64,000 nucleotides of DNA from Oryzias latipes (Eukaryota; Chordata; Actinopteri; Beloniformes; Adrianichthyidae), in assembly GCF_002234675.1 (NCBI RefSeq), contig NC_019867.2, positions 26,215,166-26,279,165 of the forward strand, given 5' to 3'. Position 1 is the first letter of the stretch. Every line of letters starts with the position of its first letter. The notes under the pieces were generated by a model, which was not told the origin of the DNA, made no database searches, and was given only the letters and a program-made list of their open reading frames with translations. Below, one piece after another: positions 1-12,395 of this stretch. The position numbers and the translations under genes were made by a program.

Positions 1-289
1 GAGTGGCCCTTTTAAAGTAACACTGTGAAGAGAGCAATTGTTTGCCCAGGACTTTGGACTATTTCATGTACAGTTTCTTTGACAGCGCAGAATGCTGCAG
101 CAGGAACTTAGCCCCCAAACAGTGAATGCACCTCCCTGTCGGAGAACATTTTATTTGCTTCGATGATGTTTGGAAAAGTTCCACCCATCGTTCTGCTGGC
201 AAAAGGGAGCAAAACACAGCTGATGCGATGGAGTTGAGGTGTCACGAACTACATATCCGGTATTTCCCTCAGAAATGACTCCTTAATGG

Positions 290-1405
290 AAAGTCTACAT
301 TTTGGTAAAAGGTTTTGAACAAGATGACAAAATGCAATGATCTTAGTGTCGTTTCACGCAAATAATTTATTCTAATTACATAAAAATGCTGTTGGAACAA
401 AATACATTAGCTTTTCTGCATTGAAAATGTATTGAATGTGTGCTATTACATTTTTTTCTTTGTTAAAGTTATTCACTCATTTTCTTCTGTTTTGTCCCTT
501 TCGGGGTCACGGGGTTGCCGGAGCCTATCCCGGTCACTTATTAAAGTTATATTACATTTAAAGTCCCACATTAATGATCTATTCATCTATTTTCAGTGTT
601 CTCAGTGGTCTTTTAAATAGGAATATTCTGTTTTTAGCAAAAGTAAAAAAATCCTTGTCAATTTCATAGTTTCTGAGGAGCAACAGGAGTTCATCATAAT
701 TCACCTCTGAGCTGTAAATGGGACTGTTGGCACGGAGTAACCCGTCCCCCCTTCCCATCGTCCATCTGTTTACACGTTTTCCTGCTCACATTCCCAACCC
801 AACACTACTCTCCCAAAAATGACGAGCAATATTGGAGCTATATCCAGCCGTCCAGTTTAGAGCCAGATTCCAAGTCAGACAAGGAAAACAAAGACGTGCA
901 CGGATCTATTTGGCTACAAGCAGATACATCAGAATGGAGCAGAGCAGGGAAGCTTGACCTTGTAGAGTACACATCACAATTCCAACAGCATTTTTCGGCT
1001 GCTCCTGATTCCCAGTGATTTGAACAAAGAAATTCTCATTAATGCAATTTTAAGCTTAATTTTCTTGACTTCCATCATCCAAAAATACAAATAAAAAATG
1101 CCACTAACATGTAAAAACACCACTTTTTTAAAAATTAGAGTGGGTTTTTAAAAGTCTATGTTAGATATTTTTACAGTTATTTTATATGTACTTTTTGGCA
1201 TGTAAAGAAGGGAATTTTTTGTAAAAGGTTTATAACAAGATAAACAAAATGCAATTATTTTAGTGATGTGTCATGCATATTTATTAAAACATATTATTTT
1301 ATCAACATTTAAATCATGTTGTAACAACATATATTAGCTATTTAGCATTAAAAATGTATTCAAATTTGGACTTTTTTTAAACATTTTCTTTGTTTAAGTT
1401 TTATT
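290..1405. repeat. Dispersed repeat flanked by imperfect direct repeats
   Basis: Positions ~306-480 and ~1219-1402 are clearly related to each other in the same orientation: both run from a GTAAAAGGTTT-like start through an ACATTAGC-like core to a TTTTTTCTTTG-like end. The ~740 bp between them includes a segment (~660-1170) that recurs at 7840-8835, with shared motifs such as ATTGGAGCTAT and AAAAATGCCAC. No open frame of note is present. The direct repeats look LTR-like in layout but carry no TG...CA ends, primer site or pol gene that I can see, so the class is unknown. Apart from this and a SINE scrap, the first 1.5 kb holds nothing recognisable. Confidence 0.5.
474..537 (-). repeat. SINE-like repeat scrap
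   Basis: Short minus-strand fragment matching the same piece (GGCTCC-GCAACCCC-TGACC, in reverse complement) seen in the SINE-like copies at 30.4 and 56.6 kb. It is too short to define ends. Confidence 0.4.
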
Positions 1406-1612
1406 TCATTTGGAACCTGAGACTAGAACTTGGATGCTATACTCGTCTTAAAGCATAGTTAGTTAATGAAACCGACTTTGTTCTAGCTCCAAAATGCTGG
1501 AAAGGTGAGATGTTGACTGAAAGAAGATCCCTGATCCGAAACATTTTGTCCAGAAGTTTCAGGATTTGGAGCTGTGCGTAAATGACCGTTCTTCCCAACA
1601 GCGTGCGCCGGA

Positions 1613-1682
1613 GGGGCGGTGCGTCTAACAGCTGATGTCACGGCATGCAGGCAGAGCTCAACCCACACAGCCTCTATAAATA
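1613..1682 (+). promoter_or_regulatory. tcim core promoter: GC box, CRE-like site, TATA box
   Basis: A GC box (GGGGCGG, 1613-1619), a CRE-like TGATGTCA (1633-1640) and a perfect TATAAATA (1675-1682) lie in order upstream of tcim. The surrounding ~1560-2400 is conspicuously rich in CpG compared with the AT-rich flanks. A TATA box here predicts transcription starting near 1705, about 100 nt before the chosen ATG. A strong TATA plus CRE-like site fits an inducible, immediate-early type of promoter; that regulatory reading is inference. Confidence 0.75.
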
Positions 1683-1806
1683 CCCGCAGGCTCCACTGCG
1701 TACAGCGCATTTGCCTCACAAGCCAAGCTGTACGCACTGGGCATCTCATCCCCGCCAAGTTGGAGGGAAAGCGTGGACGCCCCGCGAACTCAAAGAAAGA
1801 ATCGAG

Positions 1807-2109
1807 ATGTCTTCCTACTTGTCATCTGAGAGCCGCCGGGTTAGCCCGTCTGTCCACGGCAACAAGTTCGACACGGCGCACCGCAAAAAGGCCGTGGCCA
1901 ACATTTTCGAGAATGTCAACCAGGACGCGCTGATGAGACTCTTCCAGAAAACCGGCGACATGAAGGCGGAGGAGCGAGTGAGGAGCATCTTCTCCTACAC
2001 GCAGGACCCGGAGGAGACGGCTCGCGCTCTGATGGCTCTGAAGCAGAGGAAGAAGGACAAGTTCCTCCAGATAGCGGGCATGGTCCGGCAGCTGCTTAAA
2101 CTGCGCTGA
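1807..2109 (+). CDS. tcim: Transcriptional and immune response regulator homologue (TC1/C8orf4 family)
   Basis: Encodes a 100-residue basic, probably largely disordered protein matching vertebrate TCIM (106 residues in human), a single-exon gene. Family hallmarks are visible: RVSPS-HG near residue 13, FDTA-RKKAV-NIFEN around residues 21-35, KAEER--IF around residues 51-60, and a Lys-rich end with RALMALK-R and FLQ. In mammals the protein acts in the nucleus and cytoplasm, binds Chibby and so relieves inhibition of beta-catenin in Wnt signalling, and is linked to NF-kB-type stress responses. The same frame stays open upstream to an ATG at 1645, but that ATG lies before the TATA box; 1807 is the first ATG after it and has a purine (G) at -3. 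No intron is needed. No neighbour gene is recognisable within the next 61 kb, so the gene borders a desert. The frame is undamaged. Confidence 0.93.
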   Translation: MSSYLSSESRRVSPSVHGNKFDTAHRKKAVANIFENVNQDALMRLFQKTGDMKAEERVRSIFSYTQDPEETARALMALKQRKKDKFLQIAGMVRQLLKLR

Positions 2110-2626
2110 CTGCAATGCATCACCGCCTGTGTGTCTGTCGGCTCACTACATGTGAGCCGAATGTGAAAACATTACCTAGTATGTGACTGGGTCACCGCCG
2201 CAGGTGCGACTCACCTGTCGCCATGGCGAAGTGGCGTCATGCAGACTCCGAGGAGGAGAGCGCGCAGCCGGCCGCCCAGGGAGGCAACAAGCCGCTGCTA
2301 CGGCCTCGCAGACGGAGGCAGAGGGAGCCGAGAGGAGGCTGAAGTGTCTGGGAACATGAAGGGAATCCCATGGACTTGAACTGACCAATGCATTCCGATG
2401 GATGCGTGACTGTGAAGCAGCGCCGTGCGCGCGCAGGTGCGCATTTCTGCTGTCTGATGCTGCTGTGCATCTGCAACACGAGACTTTACGGTGCCGAAGT
2501 ACTTGCCTATGTTAATGTCTGTCCTGCAAACACACCTTGTATGAACAGAAGGCTCGCCAGGGGCCGCTACTGTCTTCAAAGTGTTGCACTGGTGCAAACG
2601 TTCCTATGATTTATTTTGTTATTTTT

Positions 2627-2632
2627 AATAAA
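2627..2632 (+). terminator. Polyadenylation signal of tcim
   Basis: AATAAA at the end of a ~520 nt 3' UTR (from 2110). The last ~35 nt before it are AU-rich (TTATTTTGTTATTTTT), which could confer mRNA instability. T-rich sequence follows at ~2660-2673, as expected downstream of a cleavage site. Confidence 0.75.
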
Positions 2633-2649
2633 TTATTACCTTGTGTACT

Positions 2650-4640
2650 ACAGTTGACCTCCTGTCTTTTTCTTTGCACGCGCCGTTGTTTCAACAGTCA
2701 GCTGTGATTTAGTTGATCATAAAAGGACTTATATGCAATAATGAAGTTAAGATGTGAGGATGACTATAACTTACAGCATAAGGTCTGAAGTTAAACCCTT
2801 TGTCCACGTTTTTTATGTCATAGCTTATAAATGATCAGCTGTCCAGCTGCGAGATTTATAACACAGGGATTTCCCATCCTAACATAGTTGCCATGGAAAC
2901 ACAATCCAGTGCTTTTGTCATTTTGAGCTGTTGAACAGTCTATGTTTAGTTGAGTCATGCACACAAAGACTATTCCTATAAAATAATTATCAGGAAGACC
3001 CATATTTTCCAGGTCTTTACTTCATTGTGACCTAAACAAGGCGAGCACTTTCATGAGGAATCGAGTGACTCACGGGAGAGGATGTGGTTAATCATCATTG
3101 GGCTTCCCCGTCAACAGTATGGCTCACCAGAGACCGGTATGAACCAGTTTGGCTCTAGCCCGGCCTGGGAGGGCAGGGTGTGGGGTGTCTTTCTGTGGTG
3201 TGTTGGTGTTAAAGCATTTAATAATCATCCCTGCCCTGCTGATAAGAGCCTGTTTAAGTAGCATTACAGGGCTTAGACATGTGGAGGCTTTACTTTCTTA
3301 CTGTTTGATTCTTCACCTTCATCAAAGTACAAGCAACCCCTTCATTATATTCAGCCTAATGCTAGATTACCACCCTGTTGGAAATATAGTTGAGGTATTT
3401 TTCTTGTGGTAACGCGTACAAGCAGACTAAAGTGCAGATACCCACACACACGCAGTTGGATTGTTGCCTAATCTCCTCGCTTTGATAGTCCCTCTGCCGG
3501 CTCAAACCAGTTTACAGGGTTGCTTTGCATGACATCATCAGCCTATGCTGTGCAACACAGAAAGCACTGGCATCAACTGCCTCAAGGTGTGCAACTCCCC
3601 AGGTGAGTGTGGTAAGGGGAGTGCTGGTGTTTGCGTACAAGAGACAAATTACTCTCTTTGCGTACACGCCCAACGTCTCTTTGTTTTCCTTCTGCTGAGC
3701 AACGAAAACAGCTTTCATATATAGAAGTCATAAAGTGCATATTCTCTGTTATTAAAATAAAACACAACCATTTTAATGAAAGCCATTTGAATCAGTAGTT
3801 TGAAGGAATTGTCACAAATTTAATGAAGCGGCTTACCAAGAGACAGCGGCAGAGCTACAACATTTAGTTGAGTAAGCCAATACAAATGAAAGGATTAAAA
3901 ATTCAAACAGTCTTATTGTTGTTACTAATATTAAGTTCTTTTAGCTGAGGTGCTATTACTATATTTAAAAATCACATTTTTTTAAGTTTTAACATGTGCG
4001 TGTGGCCTTTTTATTATGAAATAGTACAAATGTATTAAAAATTGATTTCATATTTGCTTTTCTGAGTATTTTTCCTTTTAAATCGCTGTCAATCAAACTA
4101 CTGCAAAGACGCTCTGTAAGTGTAATGAGCTGTTGTGATGTCACAACGACCCAGGAGTGCATGTGCAAGCTGCCTGATCTGCCCTTTCCAGCGTGCACAT
4201 CAGCTCAGGAGAAGAGAAAAGAAGATAGCACATTGCTGCATTCCACACATGGATTTTTGTTGTTGTTGTTGGCCTCACTTCTTTAAAATTAAAATTAAAA
4301 TTCCAAATGTGTTCTCCGCATTTTTTTCTCTCTATGACTGAGTTTGAAGGCTTGGTGATAAAAAATAAAAACAAGAATAAAATCAGGGAACCTTTTTATG
4401 ATTGCCTCGATGAAAATAGGAAAAATATCATAATGTTCAGGAGCCCCGAGCAGGATGGCTCCCCATCCCGCAGCAGGTTTCTATCGGGCCGCCAGCTCAC
4501 CTCCCAGCCCGAGAGCCGGCATATTGATCAGGATTGCTCCCATTCTATCTGGTCTGCGATAACCGTCCAGGGTTTACCCACCTTCGCCCAATAATAGCCT
4601 GGACTGACATCAAATAGCATCTGTTCCATTGACCTAACAT
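2650..4640. other. Non-coding stretch with possible conserved element
   Basis: No gene seen. Positions ~3985-4110 look like a minus-strand scrap of the AT-rich repeat at 5.4-5.8 kb. Positions ~4400-4640 are unlike their surroundings: non-repetitive, GC-balanced, with CCCGAGCAGGATGG and GCGATAACCGTCCAGGG-type words and no sustained frame. They are a candidate regulatory element for tcim; this is inference only. Confidence 0.3.
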
Positions 4641-4654
4641 GAAGACTGGCTGCC

Positions 4655-5790
4655 TCTAATGCGTGCAAATCATGTTCAGTGTGAATGCAGCTTAACCCTA
4701 ACCCGTAATCTTAAACTTACCCCTTCCTCTGGGTCCGTGTGGCCAAGAAAAAAATTTCAGTACTGGTCACATGTATTTCAAAATTACTTTCAAATAGTCA
4801 CTTTCTGTGCAAGTGAATTCAACAATCTGCATGGGCTAGCATTAAATCAGTTCTGAGCCATAGCCAGTGCTGCCTGCTGCTGCAATGTAGCCTAAATTGT
4901 AATGTAATTCAAGAATTCAAAGTATTTTTCATAGTCTGATCAAAGTTCTTTTCCATGTGTCATTTTATTAAACAGCAGGATCTGATACAGACATTTGTTT
5001 CGTCATTCCGCACATTGTTCAAAAAGTGTCAATTTGGAACAAAAAAAAAAGTCACTTTTCACATTTTTTTTATTGCTAAAGATAAACATTTGAGAATAGA
5101 GACTGTCAGTCGGTGTCATCCCCCCTCCCCTTGTGTCAAGCTCTTCACCACCCCCCCCCCCCCTGCCCCCCGTTATTTCACCCCATCTGAAAAATTATAT
5201 TGGAGTTAAAGTTCCAAAAAGACAAATTGTTTCTTTTAGAAAAACGTTCCCAGTGGTGTTTTAAATCAACACTTTGTGAAAAATGTGGAGAATGACAAAA
5301 AAAATGTGTTTACCAGAGCCTGCCCTACAATAAAACTACACAAGAAATACTTTGATCAACCCAGGAAAAATGCTTTCAGTTACGTTATAATTTAAGATTG
5401 TTACAGGATGCAAATTGTTGAGTTCACTTGCACAGCAAATAAAATGAAATGCCATAGAGAAAATGACTATTTGCATGTAATTTCCAGAATACGTGCGACC
5501 AATGCTGAATTTTTTTCTTGGTGCACGGACCCAGAAAAAGGTTTAAGTTTATGATTATGGGTTAGGGTTAAAGTGCGTTCACATGAAAACGTGATTTGCG
5601 CGGCAGAGACGGCCAGCGATTTCAAAGGAGAAATACTCCAAAATGCAAAAACGAGAAGATTTTTTACTACAATTGCATTTTTTCTGATCATAAGAAAAAT
5701 GCCACATGTACTTTTCAAAAACTCAAAAAACTTGATTTTTATCAGAAGGGGACTTCAAGTACTTTTAAATTTGTACAACTGCTGCATTTA
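4655..5790. repeat. Repeat with ~190 bp inverted arms
   Basis: Sequence at ~4665-4850 reappears in reverse complement at ~5405-5590. Both carry the words TTAACCCTAACCC, CTGGGTCCGTG, AAGAAAAAAATT, CAAATAGTCA and GTGCAAGTGAA in matching order. The ~550 bp spacer contains a C-rich tract (5150-5169). The right arm continues into AT-rich sequence (to ~5790) related to the 3' parts of the repeats at 1.0-1.15 and 8.7-8.83 kb. A fold-back transposon or two opposed copies of one repeat both fit. No coding capacity. Confidence 0.55.
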
Positions 5791-5799
5791 TAACTGATT

Positions 5800-7835
5800 T
5801 TAAAATAGCTGTTAAAGTGTCTGCCATCTCCTCAGATTAAGGCAACTGCTTTTAAGCTGACAGCTATTTGTTTTGTCTTTTTACAGTGTGAGCCCGACGT
5901 TCTTTGTAAAACTGCATTTTTCCGGTTATTTCCTAGAAAGTCAACAATGTGCCACTTTAATAGTCAGCTACAATAAGTGAGGTATCTAGTATTACCATGT
6001 GAGCTTTAGAAGATCAGGTCAGTACAGTTTCATGTGTGAAAACACAAAGAACCATGTGTAGTTCTCAGAAATATCAACTTGAAGTTGATTTTAGTTAGAA
6101 GTGATTTCTGTTATCTGAAGTATTGCATGAAAACTAAAGGGAGACTTTTCTTTATACAAAACTTGATTCTAATCTTGAATAATCTTCATTTTCTGTGGTC
6201 TAAGTTTCCAGTTTATCAGGCTGTGAGGTCCGTCTGGTTTGACCCTTTATCATGCAGCTGCCCTGTATGTTCGGCTTGTGTTCATCTCGCCAGTCACCCC
6301 TTTTATAGGTTTTCTTTTTGTCTCCAGGGCTGTCCATTTGTTTGGGAAAAGAAATGTAAATATTCATGGCAGTAGTCCAGGTCATCTTTGTCTTTTTGGC
6401 AGCCGTGTGGAGCACTGAACACAAGTCTGTACTGTCCCACCTTCTTCCTGCCTTTCAATTAGCCTTGGAAGTGGCGAATGCTTTGATGTCATCAGACACT
6501 GTGGCAGACGACCAACAGATGACAGAAGTCCCAATGAAAAGGCAGAGCAGAGGCAGAGAAAACTTACAGTATGTTACAAATATGACTTGAAAATTAGACG
6601 AATCTAAGACAGGATAAGTGTGTAACTTCTGTTATTTATTTTTGTAAAAACATTTTGATAAAATGTGATCTCCTCTATTCAATTATCTGAAAAAAAGGAT
6701 GAATAAAAACCAAAATGTGAGGAACAAATAGCCAAAATATCCATTCCGATGAGCAAAAACAACCTATAACTTCTGTTTTTTTTATTGTTTAACCACTCAA
6801 GTCAACATGTGGTTAGTCCCCTCAGGCTGCACAATGGTGGATGTCTTGGAACAGACAGGATTTAAAAGTAAGAGACTAAAGTGAATGTAAAAAGATAGAT
6901 TGGTTATTACAGGCAGGGAATGCCAGTTGACTAAGATCCAGAGCAGACTGGTTTTAACCGTCTGTGAGAAGGAACTGAAATAAGCCACGCACAAGTTTAG
7001 GATTAGTCAGCACTCAGTAAGCAGATCTGACCGAGAAGTAAGTCATCAACTCTTGATGTAAGCTGCATAGTAATCTGATGCAACTGTAGTAAACTGGAGC
7101 CATAGCAGATCAAAACGGAACGCAGAACACACACAGAGATGATTTCGGTAACAAGTAAATGTGACCTTTACAAGAATAATAATACTTTCCAACAACGTAC
7201 GAGAGAATGTTAGGCTAAAACACAGAAGTGGCATTTGAAAAACAAGCTACACGCCTCTAGAAATTAGGACGTTTAGGAGCAGCCAAAGCAAGTTGAGGCA
7301 ATCCTGTTTTCTAAAATGGAAATACATATTAAAACCAAAGTACTTAATGGCAACTGAGTAATCTCATTCACAACAGGTGAGAAAATGTCAACACATTTAA
7401 TTCACAACCAGAGCATGCACTGATTATTGAACCCCAGGCATGCATCACAAAATCTGAACACTGCAGTTAGAATATACGCTTGTTTGTAATAAATGAATCA
7501 ATACAAAATTTAAGAATTTGTACTTGATTTAGAGGTTATTTTCAAAAGGCAAAGCGAAAACAAAATAAGTTGAAAAAGTTTTGGATAACTAAGATTGAAG
7601 TGAAAAAAAAGATAAACCATGAAAAAATGACGCCCTGGGTTCAAACCAAATCCAGAGATGATGGGTGCAACAAGAGCTACACCCTTTAAAGTCAATGAGT
7701 TGTGCACAACACAATATTCAAAGTCCCTCTCCAATTCTCTTTTGATCTATTATCAAAGTGTTCCCAGTGGGCTAATAATTAGAATTATGCCATTTTTAGC
7801 CTAAATCAAAAAACCTGTGTAGCAGAAGTGGCAGA
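5800..7835. other. AT-rich stretch, nothing recognised
   Basis: Only short chance open frames, no splice-framed coding signal, no tandem repeats and no recognisable transposon ends. Confidence 0.5.
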
Positions 7836-7839
7836 GGGT

Positions 7840-8835
7840 CAACAGAAATTCACCTCTCAGTTGTGGGGACTGTTGGTGTAGAGTAAGCCCACCCCCACTT
7901 CCCGTCATTTTTTAAAAATTTGATTTGAAATGGTTTATTTCAAGCAATCAAATAAGAATAATACACAAAAACATTACAATCATGAGTTATGTATTCATAC
8001 AATGACGTATCAAACTTAGGATAATTAAACATAAAAATTAAATATAGCTTGAAAAATAACTATTTTAGAAATCAACATAGCAAATGCAGATCAGTTATGT
8101 AAAATATATGCAGATTATGTTACTTAAAATAATAATAAAAATAATACTATATCAGTAAAATAGACAAAGCACTGTTTCAAAAATCTTCATAGCAAAAATT
8201 GATCAAGTATCAAAAGTTAAAAATATGTGCAAATTATGTTTCATTAGGAAAAATTATGAATCAATTTTTTGGGGAAAGTGAAGTAATATAATTAGAAATA
8301 AATCAATTTAATTGATTTTTTTTTTTTTTTATTATTATAAGGTAATGCTGTAACATAAAATAAAAAAAGGGTCCACAATCTGTCGAATGACCAAGGTTGG
8401 TATTCCTTCTTCTGCTGATTAACATCCATTATCAATCTGTTTACACACTCTTCCGCTAGCTTACTGCACCTCACAAACCCAACCCAACAAAAATGGCGAG
8501 CAAATATTGGAGCTATCCAGGCGTACAGTTTTGTGTCAGATTCCAGAAAAGGAAAACAAAACCGTTTCTATCTATTTGTCTTCAAGTGGGTGCATCAAAA
8601 TGGAGCATGTAACCTCCCATTATAGGTTCTAGGTCACACCTACAAGCTTTTTCCAGCCATATTTTCTTCATTTACTCCTGATTCACCACAATTTCAATAA
8701 AGAAATACACAGAAATGCAATTTTAGGCAAACATTTCTTTACATAAATGTCCTCTGTCATCAAAAAATGCCACAAGTACATGTTAAAGCACCAAAGACAT
8801 GATTTTTCTCAGTGGGTCTTTAAAGGCCAAAAGAG
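7840..8835. repeat. Second copy of the 0.66-1.17 kb repeat family, interrupted
   Basis: Matches the 660-1170 repeat in the same order: ATTCACCTCTCAG near 7850, AATCTGTTTACAC near 8433, TATTGGAGCTAT near 8504, ATGCAATTTTA near 8717, AAAAATGCCAC near 8763 and GTGGGTCTTTAAA at the end. About 480 bp of very AT-rich sequence (~7920-8400) sits between the first block and the rest and is absent from the other copy, so it is an insertion here or a deletion there. Confidence 0.55.
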
Positions 8836-10260
8836 AAACCATTTGCTTGAAAAAACACCTTGACTAAAGGAAGTTAAGGCAGAGTTCAGCTGCACATTGA
8901 ATAAAAAGGCCAAAAAGGTTACCAATGTTCCAAACTCTGTCAAAAAAACCCTTCAAACCCAAACATATTCTATTTATTTAGGCCCCAAAAAGGATCATTT
9001 AGAATGTTACCAGGCATTTTAATCACAATGATAAATATCTTCACACAATATTTTATTTTACTTATTAAAAGCGTATATCTAAAATCAATGATTTTGTGCT
9101 CCCCCAGCATTTCTCCATGTCTAAAAGTTTCCTTTTCAGGTATTTCTCTATCTGCCTAAACTATTTCCCTTTTATAAAATCTGCAGGGATTTTTGTAAAC
9201 GGCAAAGTTGAATAGATTTACATGAGCATGAAGCATAAAAATAAAAACAAGATAACAGCAGCTGTTTACTGTGGATGTGTTGACTTGTCCAGGTAAGTAT
9301 AGTAAGTACATCCTGCAAAACAGTTTTGCAACATGAAGAAACTGTGTTGTAATGCTAAATGTAACTGCAGATTTAACCGTGCATTAAAATGCACTGTGTT
9401 TATTACCATTGCCTTGTTTATTGGCTTTGTTTTACTTGTAAATATTGTGGAATATTAAATCATTTGTGTTGCAGTATTTAGCTCTAAACCATCTGAAGCA
9501 CCACATGATAGTTTATGTCCTCATATTTTAAACCTAGGAAATCAAAGTGGATGTAAATTCTTATTCATATTTCTTTATGACTTGAACAAAATGACTCTTG
9601 ACTATATTTAACGTGTATTTATCATTCAGCCTTTCTGATGTCCTCTGAGCAAAGCATCCAGGATTAGGTCTCTGCCAAAGACTGTCTCCTATTTTACCGG
9701 CCCCAATCCAATTTGAATTTACATCTGGTATTTTTGGAAGTTTTTTAAACAATCCCTCTGCTGCTCAGGGCTTACTGGAATTTCGTTGGAAACACGCTTA
9801 CAGTATTTCTGTTTGTTTAACTTTTCATAAAAATGTTTATAGACAGTCATCGCAGTGTTTAGTGTGGGATCCTTGAAACAGAATTAAAGGATCAAACTGT
9901 ATTTGACATGAAAAAAATCTTTATGAAAGTTTGAAATTTGACCACATTTGGGTAGAAAAATTATAGAACCGTTTAGCATTAAATACAACAGATCCAGTGT
10001 TGTATGCACAGGAAAATTATTTTAAATATACTTAACTGTTTTCTTTATAATGCAGGTGAAGATTGTTACATCACCGCATGAATATTTCAATATAAAATAG
10101 ATGAGTTTAAATAGAAAGTAAGTTGGGGATTTTCTTTTGTAAAAGAGTCAGACATTTTCTAAAAAGTGGTTTTGGAACAAGACGACATATTACTATCTAC
10201 ACATTAGCAATATCTACCGAATAATCTGTTCTTTAAACTTTTTTTTTTTTTAGCAAAAAA
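8836..10260. other. AT-rich stretch, nothing recognised
   Basis: No gene, RNA gene or clear element. Around 10138-10240 there is weak resemblance to the direct repeats at 0.3 and 1.2 kb. Confidence 0.45.
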
Positions 10261-10261
10261 C

Positions 10262-10740
10262 GTAAGTAAGTAAAGTAAAAGGAAGTAAGTAAATGTTTAT
10301 TTCTATTTCACCTTTCTCAGATAAAAATGACAAAGTACTTCACAAACATATAAAATTACAACCACACATCATAGACATTTCACAGACAAACAAAGTAAAA
10401 ACAAAGTATAACACAATGAAAGACAAATAAAGCTCTTTTGAATAAAAAAAACATCTTGACCTTTTTTAAAACACTCAATGGAGTCAATCTGTCTTAATGA
10501 CAAAGGGAGGGCGTTCCAAAGACAAGGAGTGACAGCTTGAATGGCATGGTCTCCTCTGGTTTTATCAGGGTTTCTGAAATTTCTAAAAGTTTTTGGTTTA
10601 AAGACCTTCAGCAATGTATGCAGGAGGTTGTCTAGGAATTGTGGCATTACTTTACTAGAATTTTCTACTAGAAAGTAAACATTTCTGTTACAAAAAAAAT
10701 GGCCAAAATGTATTTCATTTAATTCTTTTTTCAAATGAAT
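10262..10740 (-). pseudogene. 3' fragment of an L2/CR1-like LINE
   Basis: A minus-strand open frame (10369-10734) ends in a peptide with the LWNALPLSLRQ-DS-ECFKK pattern typical of the C-terminus of fish L2/CR1/Rex1-type reverse transcriptase proteins. Beyond it (lower coordinates) the strand runs into a LINE-like 3' tail ending in AAGT/ACTT tandem repeats at ~10262-10290. The N-terminal part of the frame does not look like LINE protein, so only the last ~45 codons are convincing. Severely 5'-truncated and non-functional. Confidence 0.6.
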
Positions 10741-12091
10741 GCGCTATGTGTTAGTTCAACCAGTCCTGTCAAAAACTCATGTATTTTTCATATTCGAGGT
10801 TCATGCTCCTTACTCAGTTAGACAAAGCTGAGTCTGCAGACACTTCCTGTTTTCAAGTAGAGTTCTGTCCGCTTTTCTGTACTGTTTGCCAACAATGCCA
10901 AGCAGCTGGTGGATTGGCTGGTGATGATAGGCAAAAGTCAAAAGGTCAAAGTGATGCAAGATCCATCAACGAAGACAGTCAAATGAGAGCAAAGAAGAAT
11001 GCAGGAAAGGAAAGAGTTTTCCTTGAAGTACCAGCTCGTGTGACTCATTCCTCTTCCTAGTCAGGCCGCGCGTGTGGCGATCCCATGCCAAGCAGCTAGC
11101 CATGAAAAACAATTGAGACAAACACATTCTTAACTTACAAATCATGGACTTTTTTCACTGTTTTTCTCCACAACAACTGCAGTGTGCGTGTATTTTGTTT
11201 ATTGTGGACTCACATTAGCAGCACTGCACACATTGCATCAGTGGTGTGCGTCAAATGTGACCTCTGCCTCATGAATGGCACGGTGCAGACACCGTGACGC
11301 TTCATCCACATCCCAAACCAAACATCCAAGTCTACATCGTGCCACGGGGCTACAGCCGGACTAGTGACAGCCACTTTTCCTGTCACTGAAGCAGCTTGTT
11401 GATTTGACAAACACAGGATGGATGACATGGGTGACCGCAGAAACTATGACCATTGAAGGCAGACATGTTGTTGTTCTCAATTAAAGAAAAGTTTCCATGT
11501 GACGTGTTGCCAGGTTAAATTCTTTCCCCTGGAAAATTGTCATTCCTTCATTTTCCTTTGTTCCCTTGATGTCAGTTTAGTTTCATTCACATTCTCCAAA
11601 TTCCTACATTATATTTGACTTTTATTTGACTTTTGAATCGACTAATTTAACAGATTAATGCCAAAAATGTGTCACAATAAAAGTTGGACCAAAGTAGTCC
11701 ACGGATCTGTGATTTTTAGTGGTTCTTTTTGTTCTCATAAAAAGATTTTTTTTTATCCAATGTCACGATAAAAAAAAACATCATCTGGATGTCAGCAGGT
11801 CTTCAAATAACCTCAGATGAGCATGTGTCACTGCACTGTGTTGTTACTGACCAAACAGGGATCCTGGGGACCTCACATGTATTTCTGGACTTGCTTTGGT
11901 CACGGTTCGTTTTTCAATGGTCATTATGTACTAAGTACTTGTCTAAATCTGTCTATGATTTATCTTTTCGTCTATTCAGATTTGACTTTGTGAATAAAGA
12001 CATTCTCTTTCGTAAAGGAGTCTAAAGGGGTTACAACTTTTCAGACTGTTGAATTTTTCAACCATAAACGTCAGCACACTTTTTGTTAAAA
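10741..12091. other. Non-coding stretch, nothing recognised
   Basis: Short chance frames only. Slightly richer in GC around 11,200-11,420 but no identifiable product. Confidence 0.4.
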
Positions 12092-12296
12092 CCCTTGTGC
12101 TATCTTAGATGACCCCACCCTTACATTGACGGGTTCTCCCTACCATGACAAAGGTGGATAAAGGTGGAAAGATGTCTTTTTATCCATGGACACCAGTGAA
12201 GATCACAAATCATTGAAGAAAAAAGGTTCAGAGCACTGTCTAGTGGGTCTAGATGACCCAACTCCCAACGTTAAAGTGCCTAGGATAGCACAAGGG
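12092..12296 (+). mobile_element. Palindromic-ended MITE, copy 1 (205 bp)
   Basis: Begins CCCTTGTGCTATCTTAGATG and ends with the near inverse (CTAGGATAGCACAAGGG). Two other copies lie at 23,484-23,687 (+) and 56,912-57,112 (-), all 201-205 bp and collinear, which defines the ends. It encodes nothing. The flanking bases are AAAA on the left and TTAC on the right. Across the three copies the flanks read TTAA/TTAC/TTGA-like, compatible with a decayed TTAA (piggyBac-type) or TA/TTA (Tc1/mariner-type) duplication; the superfamily is therefore unresolved. It abuts the L2 LINE that follows. Confidence 0.85.
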
Positions 12297-12395
12297 TTAC
12301 CTATAGCTTCCAGTCTGTGCTTATAGATTATGCTATAGTACAGTTTGTTTATTGCCCTATTATCCCTAAACAGTCTGATTTCAGTCCGCCTTATG

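Noticed and set aside
1645..1806. 54-codon in-frame N-terminal extension of tcim
   Set aside because: Its ATG lies upstream of the TATA box and so should not be in the mRNA; the added residues are unlike the family.
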